A stretch of DNA of 64,000 nucleotides from contig NZ_CP092370.1 of assembly GCF_028473145.1 (NCBI RefSeq), positions 744,001 through 808,000 on the forward strand. The letters run 5' to 3'. Shown here in pieces: positions 27,751 through 36,912 of this stretch. The notes under the pieces are model-generated. The model had not been told where the DNA came from, ran no database searches, and saw nothing but the letters and a program-made list of their open reading frames with translations. Numbering within the stretch: the stretch's first letter is position 1; each line of letters begins with the position of its first letter. The translations under genes were made by a program, and so were the position numbers. This DNA is from Flavobacterium sp. CBA20B-1 (GTDB taxonomy: Bacteria; Bacteroidota; Bacteroidia; Flavobacteriales; Flavobacteriaceae).

Positions 27751-27771
27751 AAGTCTTGCATTGCAAGACTT
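27751..27771 (-). terminator. Intrinsic terminator after the DUF4834 gene
   Basis: AAGTCTTGC and GCAAGACTT form a tight stem around a 3-base loop. On the minus strand it is followed by eight T. It separates the DUF4834 gene from the YfhO gene. Confidence 0.8.
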
Positions 27772-27776
27772 AAATA

Positions 27777-28055
27777 TTATTCTACTTCTTCAAAGTCGAT
27801 ATATTCACCAACTTTCTTTTTTTCTTTCGGAATTTTATTCTGTTTTAATTCACTTTCAAAATCAGGTTTTTGTGTTTGGTGATTATGTTGATTTTGATAG
27901 GCTTGCTGTTGTTTTTGAAAGTTTTCAGAAACTTTATTAACCGCTTTGTTGAGTAAATAGGGTGCTAGCAACTTAAAGGTAAACTTAAATAGATAGTAAA
28001 CCAATACAATAATTAAAACGGTTTTTATAAAACTTTGAAAAGACGCTTGGTCCAT
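27777..28055 (-). CDS. DUF4834 family small membrane protein
   Basis: The 92-residue protein has one N-terminal hydrophobic helix (about 11-33), a basic amphipathic stretch, a Gln/His-rich linker (QQQAYQNQHNHQTQ) and a conserved acidic end (KKVGEYIDFEEVE). This is the DUF4834 pattern found in Bacteroidota; the function is unknown. It lies 76 bp after the rhodanese gene. Confidence 0.8.
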   Translation of the reverse strand: MDQASFQSFIKTVLIIVLVYYLFKFTFKLLAPYLLNKAVNKVSENFQKQQQAYQNQHNHQTQKPDFESELKQNKIPKEKKKVGEYIDFEEVE

Positions 28056-28131
28056 TTTTATTTATTTTTTTAGATATAATTTCAAATATAGCACCTTTTC
28101 CCGTGATAAATTCTTATAGAAATCTTAAAAA

Positions 28132-28500
28132 TTATTTATCAGCACTATCTTCCGTACGCTTTTTCCAATGTTCGTAACCACCACTTAACTGCGAAACTTT
28201 TTCAAAACCAAGTGATTTTAATAACTCATAAGCTTCTGTACTTCTTACACCGGACTGGCAAAAAACAATTAGCTCTCTATCTTTTGGAAAATGACGTATG
28301 GTTCTTGTAAATTCTTCTTCATGAATATTCAAATTCATTGCGCCAGGTATTGTACCTTCTTTGTATTCTTCAGTGGTTCTCACATCTATTAAAATAGGTG
28401 TTTTTTCTGTGAGTTTCATTAATTGATCCATTTCGATATTTTGTGCATGAACCGATAATCCACTTAAAAGAATGCTTAAAACTAAAATGACTTTTTTCAT
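28132..28500 (-). CDS. Exported rhodanese-like domain protein
   Basis: A signal peptide (MKKVILVLSILLSGLSVHAQ) is followed by one rhodanese domain of about 95 residues with the active-site loop FCQSGVRS carrying the catalytic Cys. Single-domain rhodaneses transfer sulfane sulfur or act in redox handling; here the enzyme is predicted to be periplasmic. The gene is divergent from hemN with a 77-bp intergenic region. Confidence 0.9.
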   Translation of the reverse strand: MKKVILVLSILLSGLSVHAQNIEMDQLMKLTEKTPILIDVRTTEEYKEGTIPGAMNLNIHEEEFTRTIRHFPKDRELIVFCQSGVRSTEAYELLKSLGFEKVSQLSGGYEHWKKRTEDSADK

Positions 28501-28554
28501 AGTACGAATTGTTTATTTATGACAAATATCAGAATTTATTTTTTTGCCTCTTAT

Positions 28555-28562
28555 TATTTTTG
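28555..28562 (+). promoter_or_regulatory. -7 box of hemN (TATTTTTG)
   Basis: The sequence exactly matches TAnnTTTG, 15 bases before the ATG at 28578. This also argues against the upstream start at 28509. Confidence 0.5.
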
Positions 28563-28577
28563 TTTAAAAGTTTTGTA

Positions 28578-29936
28578 ATGAATAGCTTAATTAACAAATA
28601 TAATGTTCCCGGCCCCCGATACACAAGTTATCCAACTGTTCCTTTTTGGAATCAAGCTTATTTTTCAAGTAATAAATGGATCGCTCGTTTGCAACAAAAT
28701 TTTGATTTAACCAATAGCACTGAAGGCATATCGTTATATATTCATCTGCCATATTGTGAAAGTTTGTGTACTTTTTGTGGGTGTCATAAACACATTACAA
28801 AGCAGCACAAAGTAGAGCAACCATATATCGATGCTGTTTTAAAAGAATGGAATTTGTATTTGAATCTGTTTGGAAGTAAGCCTATTATTAAAGAGTTGCA
28901 TTTGGGTGGCGGTACGCCTACCTTTTTTAGTAGTACGGAATTAAAAAGATTGGTTGATGGAATTTTTGAAAAATCTGTAAAACATGAGCATTTAGAAATG
29001 AGTTTTGAAGGACATCCTAATAATACTTCAGAAACACATTTGCAAGTTTTGTTTGATTTAGGTTTTAAGCGAGTGAGTTTTGGTGTGCAAGATTATGATG
29101 AAAAAGTGCAAAAAGCAATTCACAGAAACCAGGCTTTTAACCAAGTGAGTGCCGTTTCTTTGAAAGCCAGAGAAATCGGCTATCAATCTATAACTCATGA
29201 TATTATTTATGGATTGCCGTTTCAAACAATTGAAAGTATAAAAGACACTATTTATAAAACAGCACAGATAATGCCCGATAGAATTTCCTTTTATTCCTAT
29301 GCACACGTGCCATGGATGAAAGGAAATGGGCAACGGGGTTTTAAAAACCATGATCTTCCGAAAAGCGAATATAAACGACAGCTCTATGAAGAGGGAAGAA
29401 CGTTATTGCAGCAATTTGGTTATTACGAAATAGGGATGGATCATTTTGCAAAAGCAACAGATGATTTGTATAAATCATCTAAGAATAAGCAATTGCACAG
29501 AAATTTTATGGGATACACGCCTTCTAAAACAACAGTTTTGATTGGTTTGGGAGCATCGGCAATCAGCGATTGTGGAAATGCTTTTGCACAAAACGAAAAA
29601 CAAATTCCTTTGTATTTAGCTTCTATCGAAAGAAATGAAATTCCTGTTTTTAAAGGGCATGTTTTATCAAATGATGATTTAGTTTTGCGCCATTGTATCA
29701 CAGATATCATTTGCCGATACAGTACCGATTTAACGGCTGTTTATGCAATAATTCCTAAAGAGGAATTGCAAAATCGTTTGAATGAATTTTTGAACGATGA
29801 ATTGATTACAATTGAAAACAATCAATTAACGGTTACTCATTTGGGTAAAACTTTTGTACGCAATATCTGTATGGCTTTTGATGAATATTTAATTCAAAAC
29901 ACACCTTCAACCCAATTGTTTTCAATGACTATTTAA
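28578..29936 (+). CDS. hemN: Oxygen-independent coproporphyrinogen III dehydrogenase
   Basis: A radical SAM enzyme that converts coproporphyrinogen III to protoporphyrinogen IX in anaerobic heme synthesis. The cluster motif is YCESLCTFCGCH; the N-terminal GPRYTSYPTVPFW and the C-terminal HemN domain are also present. The 452 residues from the ATG at 28578 match true HemN (about 455) rather than the shorter HemW. The gene is monocistronic and ends at a hairpin. Confidence 0.94.
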   Translation: MNSLINKYNVPGPRYTSYPTVPFWNQAYFSSNKWIARLQQNFDLTNSTEGISLYIHLPYCESLCTFCGCHKHITKQHKVEQPYIDAVLKEWNLYLNLFGSKPIIKELHLGGGTPTFFSSTELKRLVDGIFEKSVKHEHLEMSFEGHPNNTSETHLQVLFDLGFKRVSFGVQDYDEKVQKAIHRNQAFNQVSAVSLKAREIGYQSITHDIIYGLPFQTIESIKDTIYKTAQIMPDRISFYSYAHVPWMKGNGQRGFKNHDLPKSEYKRQLYEEGRTLLQQFGYYEIGMDHFAKATDDLYKSSKNKQLHRNFMGYTPSKTTVLIGLGASAISDCGNAFAQNEKQIPLYLASIERNEIPVFKGHVLSNDDLVLRHCITDIICRYSTDLTAVYAIIPKEELQNRLNEFLNDELITIENNQLTVTHLGKTFVRNICMAFDEYLIQNTPSTQLFSMTI

Positions 29937-29939
29937 ACA

Positions 29940-29969
29940 AAACATCCTGAGCAAAAACTCAGGATGTTT
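29940..29969. terminator. Bidirectional terminator
   Basis: AACATCCTGAG (29941-29951) and CTCAGGATGTT (29958-29968) form an 11-bp perfect stem between the convergent hemN and LYS1-like genes, with T-rich tails on both sides. Confidence 0.85.
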
Positions 29970-29977
29970 GTGTATAA

Positions 29978-31174
29978 TTATTGTACAAAATCACTTAGAT
30001 AGGAAAATCGTTCGGTTAATTTTCCATTTTCGCAAATAGTGGCTCTTTCCAATATACCTTCCTTATCGTTATCAAAAAAAGCAGGAATGATTTCTTTTAA
30101 AAAGATTTCTCCAAAGCCTTCGCTTGCATCTTTTGGCAACTCGCACGGTAAATTATCAACTGCCATTACCACTACCGCCGCAGGATGATCAATTGCTACT
30201 TCTTTGTTTTCTCGCGGATAATATCCGTAAATTGGATCGGCAATAGTTGAAGCTCGCAAAGTGCAATCAATGGGTCCGTTGATATCGCAAGAAATATCTG
30301 CAACTACTTTTATGGCATTGTTTGCATGGTTCAGCATTTCTTTTGTTAATATTTTTGGCGACCCATCTTTATAAAAATGTCCGGCAATAAAAATATCGGC
30401 TACTTTCGAAAATTTTTCAAAATCGCTGGTGTAATCCAAAGGATTTTTCTTGAAATCTTCAAATGAACCGGTTGTTCCATCAATTTTTTTATAGTAATCT
30501 TCAACATCGATATGCACATAAACAGGCTCATCAAACTCTTTATTCAAGAATTTTTCAACTGAAACCTCTTTCATCTTCATTCCGTCTAAAATTTCTTTCG
30601 CACCAAATCCTACTTTGCCTTTTCCTGTTAAAACCACTTTGATAGGAGGAAGAAACACTTTGTTTAAGCGATCAATTAAATCTTTTTGAGTCTTTAATTC
30701 TTCGGCTTTTTTGAGATTAAACAAATCAAACTTTATTCCAAAAGCTCTAAAAGCATTATAAGCGCCAACAATTCCGGCATATCTACCAAAACCAATTAAG
30801 CGTGTTCCTTTATTATCAACCAATGTTTCATGGTCAATTAAACGAATGTTTTTTTCTAAACAAGCTTTAAGCAACTTTTGATTGTATATTTGTTTTTTTA
30901 TGGTATGTGAAAAAAAGAAATACGTTTTGTTAGAAATTAATTTTTCGATAGGCACTTCTTTAACGCCAAAAAGCACATCGCAATCTGCCATGTCTTCTGT
31001 TATTTCAAAACCTAATTGCTCGTATTCTTCATCTTTGAAAACTCTAATTGGTGAAGATTCTACTTTAAAAGTTGCAGTAGGATAGGTGTTTTTAAAGATT
31101 AATAATTCTTGCGGCGAAAAAACTACCCTTTTGTCAGGTGGTGTTTTCCCTTCGCGTATTATTCCAAATTTCAT
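29978..31174 (-). CDS. Alanine dehydrogenase/saccharopine dehydrogenase-like oxidoreductase
   Basis: The 398-residue protein has an N-terminal AlaDH/PNT-type catalytic domain (GIIREGKTPPDKRVVFSPQE, with basic residues used for substrate binding) and a Rossmann part (VVLTGKGKVGFGAKEIL). It most resembles LYS1-type saccharopine dehydrogenases (NAD, lysine-forming) and is usually annotated in Flavobacteriaceae as alanine dehydrogenase or NAD(P)-dependent oxidoreductase. The true reaction, lysine breakdown or something else, cannot be settled from sequence. Confidence 0.78.
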   Translation of the reverse strand: MKFGIIREGKTPPDKRVVFSPQELLIFKNTYPTATFKVESSPIRVFKDEEYEQLGFEITEDMADCDVLFGVKEVPIEKLISNKTYFFFSHTIKKQIYNQKLLKACLEKNIRLIDHETLVDNKGTRLIGFGRYAGIVGAYNAFRAFGIKFDLFNLKKAEELKTQKDLIDRLNKVFLPPIKVVLTGKGKVGFGAKEILDGMKMKEVSVEKFLNKEFDEPVYVHIDVEDYYKKIDGTTGSFEDFKKNPLDYTSDFEKFSKVADIFIAGHFYKDGSPKILTKEMLNHANNAIKVVADISCDINGPIDCTLRASTIADPIYGYYPRENKEVAIDHPAAVVVMAVDNLPCELPKDASEGFGEIFLKEIIPAFFDNDKEGILERATICENGKLTERFSYLSDFVQ

Positions 31175-31204
31175 ATACTATGTTTTATTTTAGCGAATAT
31201 ATGA

Positions 31205-31236
31205 AAATTAAATGAACAGCCCAAACAGGCTGTTCA
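31205..31236 (-). terminator. Intrinsic terminator after the small lipoprotein gene
   Basis: GAACAGCC (31214-31221) and GGCTGTTC (31228-31235) form a perfect 8-bp GC-rich stem. The minus-strand tail is T-rich. Confidence 0.75.
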
Positions 31237-31242
31237 TAAGGA

Positions 31243-31443
31243 TTAATCGCAACTTACGTTTTGATATATTTTGTCTTCTTCTTTAATTTTATCGTCACAA
31301 TTTCCGTCTAAACTGCCAATGTATCTTAACTGCGGCTGTTCTTCGGTGCCTATATTTTCATACACTTCGCAATGACAAGTGTCCGACGATTCACAACTTG
31401 CTAAAAAAGCAATTCCTAAAAGGGTTAAAAACTTTTTCATCAT
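31243..31443 (-). CDS. Small cysteine-containing lipoprotein
   Basis: A protein of about 66 residues with a lipoprotein signal (MKKFLTLLGIAFLASC) and a short mature part with further cysteines (DTCHCEVYENIG, GNCDDKI). The start is one of two adjacent ATGs (31443 or 31440). It lies 39 bp after the TM-anchored protein gene and is probably cotranscribed. I recognise no family. Confidence 0.65.
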   Translation of the reverse strand: MMKKFLTLLGIAFLASCESSDTCHCEVYENIGTEEQPQLRYIGSLDGNCDDKIKEEDKIYQNVSCD

Positions 31444-31482
31444 TCTTATTTTTAATATTTTACGACTAATTATTATCAAAAA

Positions 31483-32040
31483 TTAAACCAAATCTTTAAA
31501 TTCTTGCTTTAATCTGTTTTTTGCCAAGTCGGTAACAGAATTCGATTCTCTTACTTGCAATAATTTCTGTTGTAATGTATGGGCATCTTGCACCTCTTCT
31601 TTTAAACTTGTTTTTAAAATTTGTTGAATAATGGTTTGTTTCGCGGTAGCAATCAATGCCCATGCTTCTTCGGAAACATACAATTGTTGCGAGATATTAA
31701 AATCATATTCTTGTTCAATATTTTGAATTAGAAATGAGGCATAATCTTGCTTCAACTCTGAAATAGGTGCCACTCGAACCACTAATTTTTGTAAATCTAT
31801 ACGTTCCATCAAAATAATTAATCGCTCATAAGCCTGCACAATTTGTGGCGTAGCTTTTCGGGCTGGTTCTTGCGGTGCAAAGGCATTTCCTTGGTGCTGT
31901 AAGCGTTCCCGTAAAAACGCTTCGGTTTGTTTCTCGCGCGCAATTGACTTTCTGTTAAACAAATAGAACAACAGAACAATTACAACCAAACCTAGTAAAA
32001 TAAGTAATGATTCTTTCCAATCTACTTTTAAATCGATCAT
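31483..32040 (-). CDS. Conserved membrane-anchored hypothetical protein
   Basis: The 185-residue protein has one N-terminal membrane helix (about 11-27, SLLILLGLVVIVLLFYLF) and a helical cytoplasmic domain (AYERLIILMERIDLQKLVVRV). The pattern is familiar from Flavobacteriaceae hypothetical proteins of unknown function. It is divergent from pcrA; TATATTTG (minus strand, plus 32060-32067) is a likely -7 box. Confidence 0.7.
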   Translation of the reverse strand: MIDLKVDWKESLLILLGLVVIVLLFYLFNRKSIAREKQTEAFLRERLQHQGNAFAPQEPARKATPQIVQAYERLIILMERIDLQKLVVRVAPISELKQDYASFLIQNIEQEYDFNISQQLYVSEEAWALIATAKQTIIQQILKTSLKEEVQDAHTLQQKLLQVRESNSVTDLAKNRLKQEFKDLV

Positions 32041-32084
32041 TTTAATGCATTTTAAAAAACAAATATAAACCTAAAATAATATTA

Positions 32085-32116
32085 TTTGCTACTTATTTTT
32101 AGTAGTAGTAACTTTG
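32085..32116 (+). promoter_or_regulatory. Promoter of pcrA (TTTG-N20-TAACTTTG)
   Basis: TTTG at 32085-32088 and TAACTTTG at 32109-32116 match the consensus fully, with 20 bases between them. The ATG at 32137 follows at 20 bases, which supports that start over upstream in-frame codons. Confidence 0.75.
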
Positions 32117-32136
32117 TTTTTTCTGAAAATAAATCT

Positions 32137-34473
32137 ATGCAACAATATATCGATCAGTTAAACGAAGCACAGCGTGCTCCCGTACTGCAAAAAAATGGAC
32201 CTATGATCATCATTGCGGGTGCAGGTTCGGGTAAAACACGTGTGTTAACGCTGCGAATTGCTTATTTAATGCACTTAGGGGTTGATGCTTTTAATATTTT
32301 GGCACTTACATTTACCAACAAGGCGGCCAAAGAAATGAAAGAGCGTATTTCTAAGATTGTGGGTTCGGCAGAAGCCAAAAATTTGTGGATGGGAACTTTT
32401 CACTCAGTTTTTGCCCGAATTTTGCGAGCCGAAGCAGACAAATTGGGATATCCTTCTAATTTCACCATCTATGATTCGCAAGATTCTCAGCGGTTAATTG
32501 GACAAATCATCAAAGAAATGCAGTTAGATAAGGATATTTACAAGCCCAATCAGGTGCTTAGCCGTATATCCAACTACAAAAATAATATGATTACAGTTAA
32601 GGCTTATTTCAACAATCCCGAACTGATGGAGGCCGATGCAATGGCAAAAAAACCACGAATTGGGGATATTTACCAAGCCTATGTGGAAAGATGTTTTAAA
32701 GCAGGTGCGATGGATTTTGACGATTTGTTGTTGAAAACCAACGAATTATTGATTCGTTTTCCGGAAGTCTTGTTAAAATATCAAGATCGCTTCAGGTATA
32801 TTTTGGTTGATGAGTATCAGGATACCAATAACTCGCAATATTTAATCGTGAAAGCCTTGGCAGATCGTTTTCAAAATATTTGTGTGGTGGGCGATGATGC
32901 ACAGTCTATATACGCATTTCGAGGGGCGAATATCAATAATATCTTCAATTTTCAGAAAGATTTTGATAACGTACAAACCTATCGATTGGAACAAAATTAT
33001 CGCTCCTCAAAAAATATTGTGGAAGCTGCAAACACCGTTATCGACAAAAATAAAACCAAATTAGATAAATTGGTATGGACCGAAAATCCCGATGGTTCCA
33101 AAATTAAAATTCATCGATCAATTACCGATGCAGAAGAAGGACGCTTTGTGGCATCAACCATTTTTGAAGAAAAAATGACCCATCAAATGCAGAATGGCGA
33201 TTTTGCAATTTTGTATCGAACCAATGCCCAATCGCGTGCAATGGAAGATGCGTTGCGAAAAAAAGATATTCCTTATAGAATTTACGGCGGTTTATCGTTT
33301 TATCAACGCAAAGAAATTAAAGATGTTTTAGGATATTTAAGACTGATTGTAAATCCAAAAGACGAAGAAGCACTCGTGCGCGTGATAAATTATCCAACCC
33401 GCGGAATTGGAAACACTACGGTGGAAAAACTGAATATTGCTGCCAACCATTACAAAAGAAGTATTTTTGAAGTGATGGAGCATATTGATAAAATCGATTT
33501 AAAACTGAACGCCGGCACAAAAAGTAAAATAAGCGATTTTGTTACCATGATTAAGAACTTTCAAATCATTAATCAAAATAACGATGCGTATTATTTAACA
33601 GATTATGTGGTAAAAAAAACAGGATTGATCCAAGAATTGAAAAAAGACGGCACTCCTGAAGGTATTACCCGTTTAGACAATATTGAGGAACTTTTAAACG
33701 GTATTAAAGATTTCACCGAAGGACAAAAAGAAGTAGATGGTGCACGAGGAAGTTTGGCTGAATTTTTAGAAGATGTAGCCCTTGCAAGCGATTTGGATAA
33801 TGACAAAGGCGATGACGACCGTGTGGCATTAATGACCATTCACTTGGCAAAAGGATTGGAATTTCCCACCGTTTTTGTAGTTGGTATGGAAGAAGATTTG
33901 TTCCCAAGTGCCATGAGCGTGAATTCTCGTGCCGAATTAGAAGAAGAACGCCGCTTGTTTTATGTGGCATTAACACGTGCCGAGCACAAAGCATATTTAA
34001 CGTATGCACAATCGCGTTACCGATGGGGAAAATTAGTAGATTGTGATCCGTCGCGCTTCATTCAAGAAATAGATCCGCAGTATATAGAATTTCTTTCTGC
34101 ACCTGAAACCAACTACCGATACAAATCAAGTATCAATGAAGATATTTTTGGAGATGTAGATAAATCTAAATTGCGCTTAAACAAACCCGTGGCAGGCATT
34201 CCACCAAAATGGGTCAAAGAAAACGAAGACCCAAAACCCAATCATGACATCAGAAGATTGAAAGATATGAGTAAGATTTCAACTTCAAATGCTTCATCAA
34301 ACGAAAATTCTTCGTTACAAGAAGGACAAATTATCATGCACGAACGTTTTGGTAAAGGAAAAATTCTTAACTTAGAAGGAGCCGGAGCAGACAAAAAAGC
34401 TGAAATTCATTTTGAAGTAGGCGGAATTAAAAAATTGCTGCTGCGTTTTGCAAAATTAAAACCAATAGGGTAG
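32137..34473 (+). CDS. pcrA: UvrD/PcrA-family ATP-dependent DNA helicase
   Basis: A superfamily 1A 3'-5' DNA helicase of 778 residues for repair and replication. Visible motifs are Walker A (AGAGSGKT), ALTFTNKAAKEM, the DEYQDTN Walker B, GDDAQSIYAFRGA, MTIHLAKGLEFP and FYVALTRA. The C-terminus carries the short PcrA-type Tudor-like tail (HERFGKGKILNLEG), used for contacts with RNA polymerase in PcrA/UvrD. Whether it is the UvrD or PcrA functional counterpart is a naming matter. Confidence 0.95.
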   Translation: MQQYIDQLNEAQRAPVLQKNGPMIIIAGAGSGKTRVLTLRIAYLMHLGVDAFNILALTFTNKAAKEMKERISKIVGSAEAKNLWMGTFHSVFARILRAEADKLGYPSNFTIYDSQDSQRLIGQIIKEMQLDKDIYKPNQVLSRISNYKNNMITVKAYFNNPELMEADAMAKKPRIGDIYQAYVERCFKAGAMDFDDLLLKTNELLIRFPEVLLKYQDRFRYILVDEYQDTNNSQYLIVKALADRFQNICVVGDDAQSIYAFRGANINNIFNFQKDFDNVQTYRLEQNYRSSKNIVEAANTVIDKNKTKLDKLVWTENPDGSKIKIHRSITDAEEGRFVASTIFEEKMTHQMQNGDFAILYRTNAQSRAMEDALRKKDIPYRIYGGLSFYQRKEIKDVLGYLRLIVNPKDEEALVRVINYPTRGIGNTTVEKLNIAANHYKRSIFEVMEHIDKIDLKLNAGTKSKISDFVTMIKNFQIINQNNDAYYLTDYVVKKTGLIQELKKDGTPEGITRLDNIEELLNGIKDFTEGQKEVDGARGSLAEFLEDVALASDLDNDKGDDDRVALMTIHLAKGLEFPTVFVVGMEEDLFPSAMSVNSRAELEEERRLFYVALTRAEHKAYLTYAQSRYRWGKLVDCDPSRFIQEIDPQYIEFLSAPETNYRYKSSINEDIFGDVDKSKLRLNKPVAGIPPKWVKENEDPKPNHDIRRLKDMSKISTSNASSNENSSLQEGQIIMHERFGKGKILNLEGAGADKKAEIHFEVGGIKKLLLRFAKLKPIG

Positions 34474-34477
34474 GTTC

Positions 34478-34498
34478 GTTTAAAGTTTAAAGTTTAAA
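34478..34498 (+). repeat. Three tandem GTTTAAA heptamers
   Basis: Three exact head-to-tail copies of GTTTAAA lie just after the pcrA stop codon. The rest of the gap up to 34643 is AT-rich and shows nothing else. Confidence 0.8.
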
Positions 34499-34643
34499 AT
34501 TTTTTGAAAGCTTTTATTCTGAACAATTTACTAAACAACTCATTTTCAAATTATCTAATTGTATAAAATTGGCAAAATTATAAATGATATTTCAAAGTTC
34601 TAAATATCAACATAAAAATAACCAAAAAAAAAGAAAAAATATT

Positions 34644-35194
34644 ATGTATGAATCTATAATAGTTCTACTTATTATTTTTGTTTTATATGGATTTTTTATT
34701 GAGTCATCATATATCGGCAAAGATTACAGATACGATATATTTGTATTTTGTATACCAATTTTAATTGGGTTATTCATTGCTATAAGATTTAACCTATTAG
34801 AGCTGGATTATAAGAAAATTAATTCAAATATAAAAAAGGAAAAGATTCACATTAAAATTATTTACAGTTTACTAATAAGTTTAATTTTTTTTATTTTTTC
34901 TATAATTATGTTTTGGATTCCTTCAAATATAATTTGGGATGTATTAAATAAAATTGAAGCTAGAAAAAAAATACAGAAGTTATTTCAATTCCAATAGACA
35001 ATTTTACAAAATCTAGACATTCAAATAAGATATATTTTAAATTTAAAAATCGAACAGAGAGTATAAAAGTTAACTCAAAAACAATAAACCTATATATAGA
35101 TAAAGATCCAAATAATTATATTATTAAAATAGGTGTTAAAAAAGGCATTTGGAATCATTATATTATAAATCATTGGAATATTGAATTGAAGTAA
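34644..35194 (+). pseudogene. Membrane protein gene interrupted by a -1 frameshift at an A8 run
   Basis: From the ATG at 34644 the frame encodes two N-terminal membrane helices (SIIVLLIIFVLYGFF and DIFVFCIPILIGLFIAI), a charged loop, a third helix (IIYSLLISLIFFIFSII) and then a stop at 34995. The -1 frame, entered at the A8 run 34964-34971, continues for about 74 codons (EVISIPIDNFTKSRHSNKIY through IINHWNIELK) to a TAA at 35192 with coding character. Joined, they would give about 183 residues with a soluble C-terminal domain. Possible reasons are a real deletion, a base-calling error or programmed -1 slippage. I do not recognise the family. Confidence 0.65.
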
Positions 35195-35230
35195 TTTAAA
35201 TATTTTAAGTACAATCTAAAAATTAAAATT

Positions 35231-35851
35231 ATGGCAAAATTTATAAAAATATATCCTGATAATCCTAACGAAAAGGAAATTCAGAAAGTCGTTAAAATAT
35301 TAAAAGAAGGCGGTTTGGTAATTTATCCCACCGACACTGTTTATGGTTTGGGTTGCGACATTACCAACAGCAAAGCGCTGGAGCGTATTGCAAAAATCAA
35401 AGGAATTAAACTAGAAAAGGCCAATTTTTCTTTTGTATGTAATGATTTGAGCAATATTTCTGAATATGTAAAAAATTTAGATACATCATCGTTCAAAATT
35501 CTGAAAAAAGCATTGCCCGGTCCCTACACTTTTATTTTAGAGGGAAACAACAATCTACCAAAAGAGTTTAAAAAGAAGAAAACAGTTGGTATCCGTGTAC
35601 CCGATAACAGCATTGCATTAGAACTGGTAAAACAATTGGGAAATCCTATTCTTTCAACCTCTATTTATGATGAAGACGAGGTGCTTGAATATACAACAGA
35701 CCCAGAATTGATTTTTGAAAAATGGCAAAACAAAGTAGATGCAGTAATAGACGGTGGCTATGGTGACAACATCGCATCAACTATTATTGATCTAACAGGC
35801 TCTGAACCAGAAGTTATTCGTGAAGGTAAAGGTGCTATTGATATGCTTTAA
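35231..35851 (+). CDS. tsaC: L-threonylcarbamoyladenylate synthase (YrdC/Sua5 type)
   Basis: It makes threonylcarbamoyl-AMP from threonine, bicarbonate and ATP for tRNA t6A37. The YrdC domain covers the protein: [18 protein letters not shown], the KR-like nucleotide pocket ([16 protein letters not shown]), LPGPYTFIL, and VGIRVPDN. At 206 residues it is the single-domain form without the C-terminal Sua5 extension. The transferase TsaD is at 13715 in this window. Confidence 0.92.
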   Translation: MAKFIKIYPDNPNEKEIQKVVKILKEGGLVIYPTDTVYGLGCDITNSKALERIAKIKGIKLEKANFSFVCNDLSNISEYVKNLDTSSFKILKKALPGPYTFILEGNNNLPKEFKKKKTVGIRVPDNSIALELVKQLGNPILSTSIYDEDEVLEYTTDPELIFEKWQNKVDAVIDGGYGDNIASTIIDLTGSEPEVIREGKGAIDML

Positions 35852-35855
35852 TATT

Positions 35856-35893
35856 CCAATCCGAATGTATTATTAAACATTTGGATTTTTTTA
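35856..35893 (+). terminator. Intrinsic terminator of tsaC
   Basis: ATCCGAATGT and ACATTTGGAT pair with one G-T wobble, followed by seven T. It lies between tsaC and the convergent lipoprotein gene. Confidence 0.75.
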
Positions 35894-36820
35894 TTGTTCT
35901 GGTGAAAAGGAGCCTATTGTTTTATTGTTCACCACAAATGAATTGTCATCTTTTATAAATCGGGCTTGAATAATTTGAATAGTATGCTGATAACTGGTTA
36001 CTTGTCCGTTTGCATTTGTTTGAACACTCGAATCAATTTGAACGGTTCCGTTTGTTGCCAACCAATCTTCATTAATGGTTTGTGAAGGAAATTCACAAAA
36101 ACCTAAATCGCCCGGAATGTTACTACCAAAAACAAAATATCTTAAAAAATTGGTGTTGCTTAAAGTAATCGTTTGTGTTTGATTGCTTGTTGGAAAAACA
36201 AAACCTTCTGGCAACTGTAAATGCACAATTTCGTTTAAATTTCTTCCTGTTAAAACATTGTCGCAATTTCCGAAATTTGTAGTAAAATTAAAGCCCATAC
36301 GGTTAACACGATACACATAGGTTCCATAAGGCAATGTAGTATATTTAATTTCGGAAGTACCATTAGATAAAGTAATATTCTCAAAATTTATGGTATATGC
36401 ATAACTTATGTTTACCGATGTTTCTGTAACCACTGGAACCATTGTGCGGGTATAATGAATGCTCCCGCCAGGAAGTGAGGTATATTCCGAAGTTACCTTA
36501 GGATTTGCAGGTGGTAGCAATGCACAAATGGCATTTGAGTTAATTGCACTGTCATATGTTCGGTAATAAATTTGTGAATTGGAAGTATTCAATGTTCTGC
36601 GCACATTAAAATCAGATAAGGTATCTAAATCTGTTCCATTTGTTCCGTTAGAAAAATCAATCAGTAGCAATTCGCTATTATTTGTTTTAAAATAAAGCTC
36701 TTTATCAGCACACTTTTGAATTTCTTTGCCATCAAAATTCAAGTTTTCAAAAACCAAATCGCCGTCATTACAAGCAGTTACGCTTAAAGCAAGCACCAAT
36801 AAACCCACTATTTTTTTCAT
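35891..36820 (-). CDS. Hypothetical lipoprotein (309 aa)
   Basis: A lipoprotein signal (MKKIVGLLVLALSVTAC) starts the protein; the ATG at 36820 is chosen because it begins this signal. The mature part is beta-rich with many Thr, Ser and Asn residues and four or five further cysteines (SNAICALLPP, FGNCDNVLTG, GFCEFPSQ). I recognise no domain. It is single, between the tsaC terminator and the divergent sugar transporter gene. Confidence 0.75.
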   Translation of the reverse strand: MKKIVGLLVLALSVTACNDGDLVFENLNFDGKEIQKCADKELYFKTNNSELLLIDFSNGTNGTDLDTLSDFNVRRTLNTSNSQIYYRTYDSAINSNAICALLPPANPKVTSEYTSLPGGSIHYTRTMVPVVTETSVNISYAYTINFENITLSNGTSEIKYTTLPYGTYVYRVNRMGFNFTTNFGNCDNVLTGRNLNEIVHLQLPEGFVFPTSNQTQTITLSNTNFLRYFVFGSNIPGDLGFCEFPSQTINEDWLATNGTVQIDSSVQTNANGQVTSYQHTIQIIQARFIKDDNSFVVNNKTIGSFSPEQ

Positions 36821-36886
36821 AGAATACAAAGTTTGCTACAAAAATAACTTTTTTAGCAGCAAAACAGCTGTTATCCATTAAATTTT

Positions 36887-36894
36887 TATATTTG
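36887..36894 (+). promoter_or_regulatory. -7 box of the MFS transporter gene (TATATTTG)
   Basis: The sequence exactly matches TAnnTTTG, 18 bases before the ATG at 36913. An upstream ATG at 36892 would lie inside the box. Confidence 0.5.
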
Positions 36895-36912
36895 ATTTTT
36901 ATTCTAAAAAAT

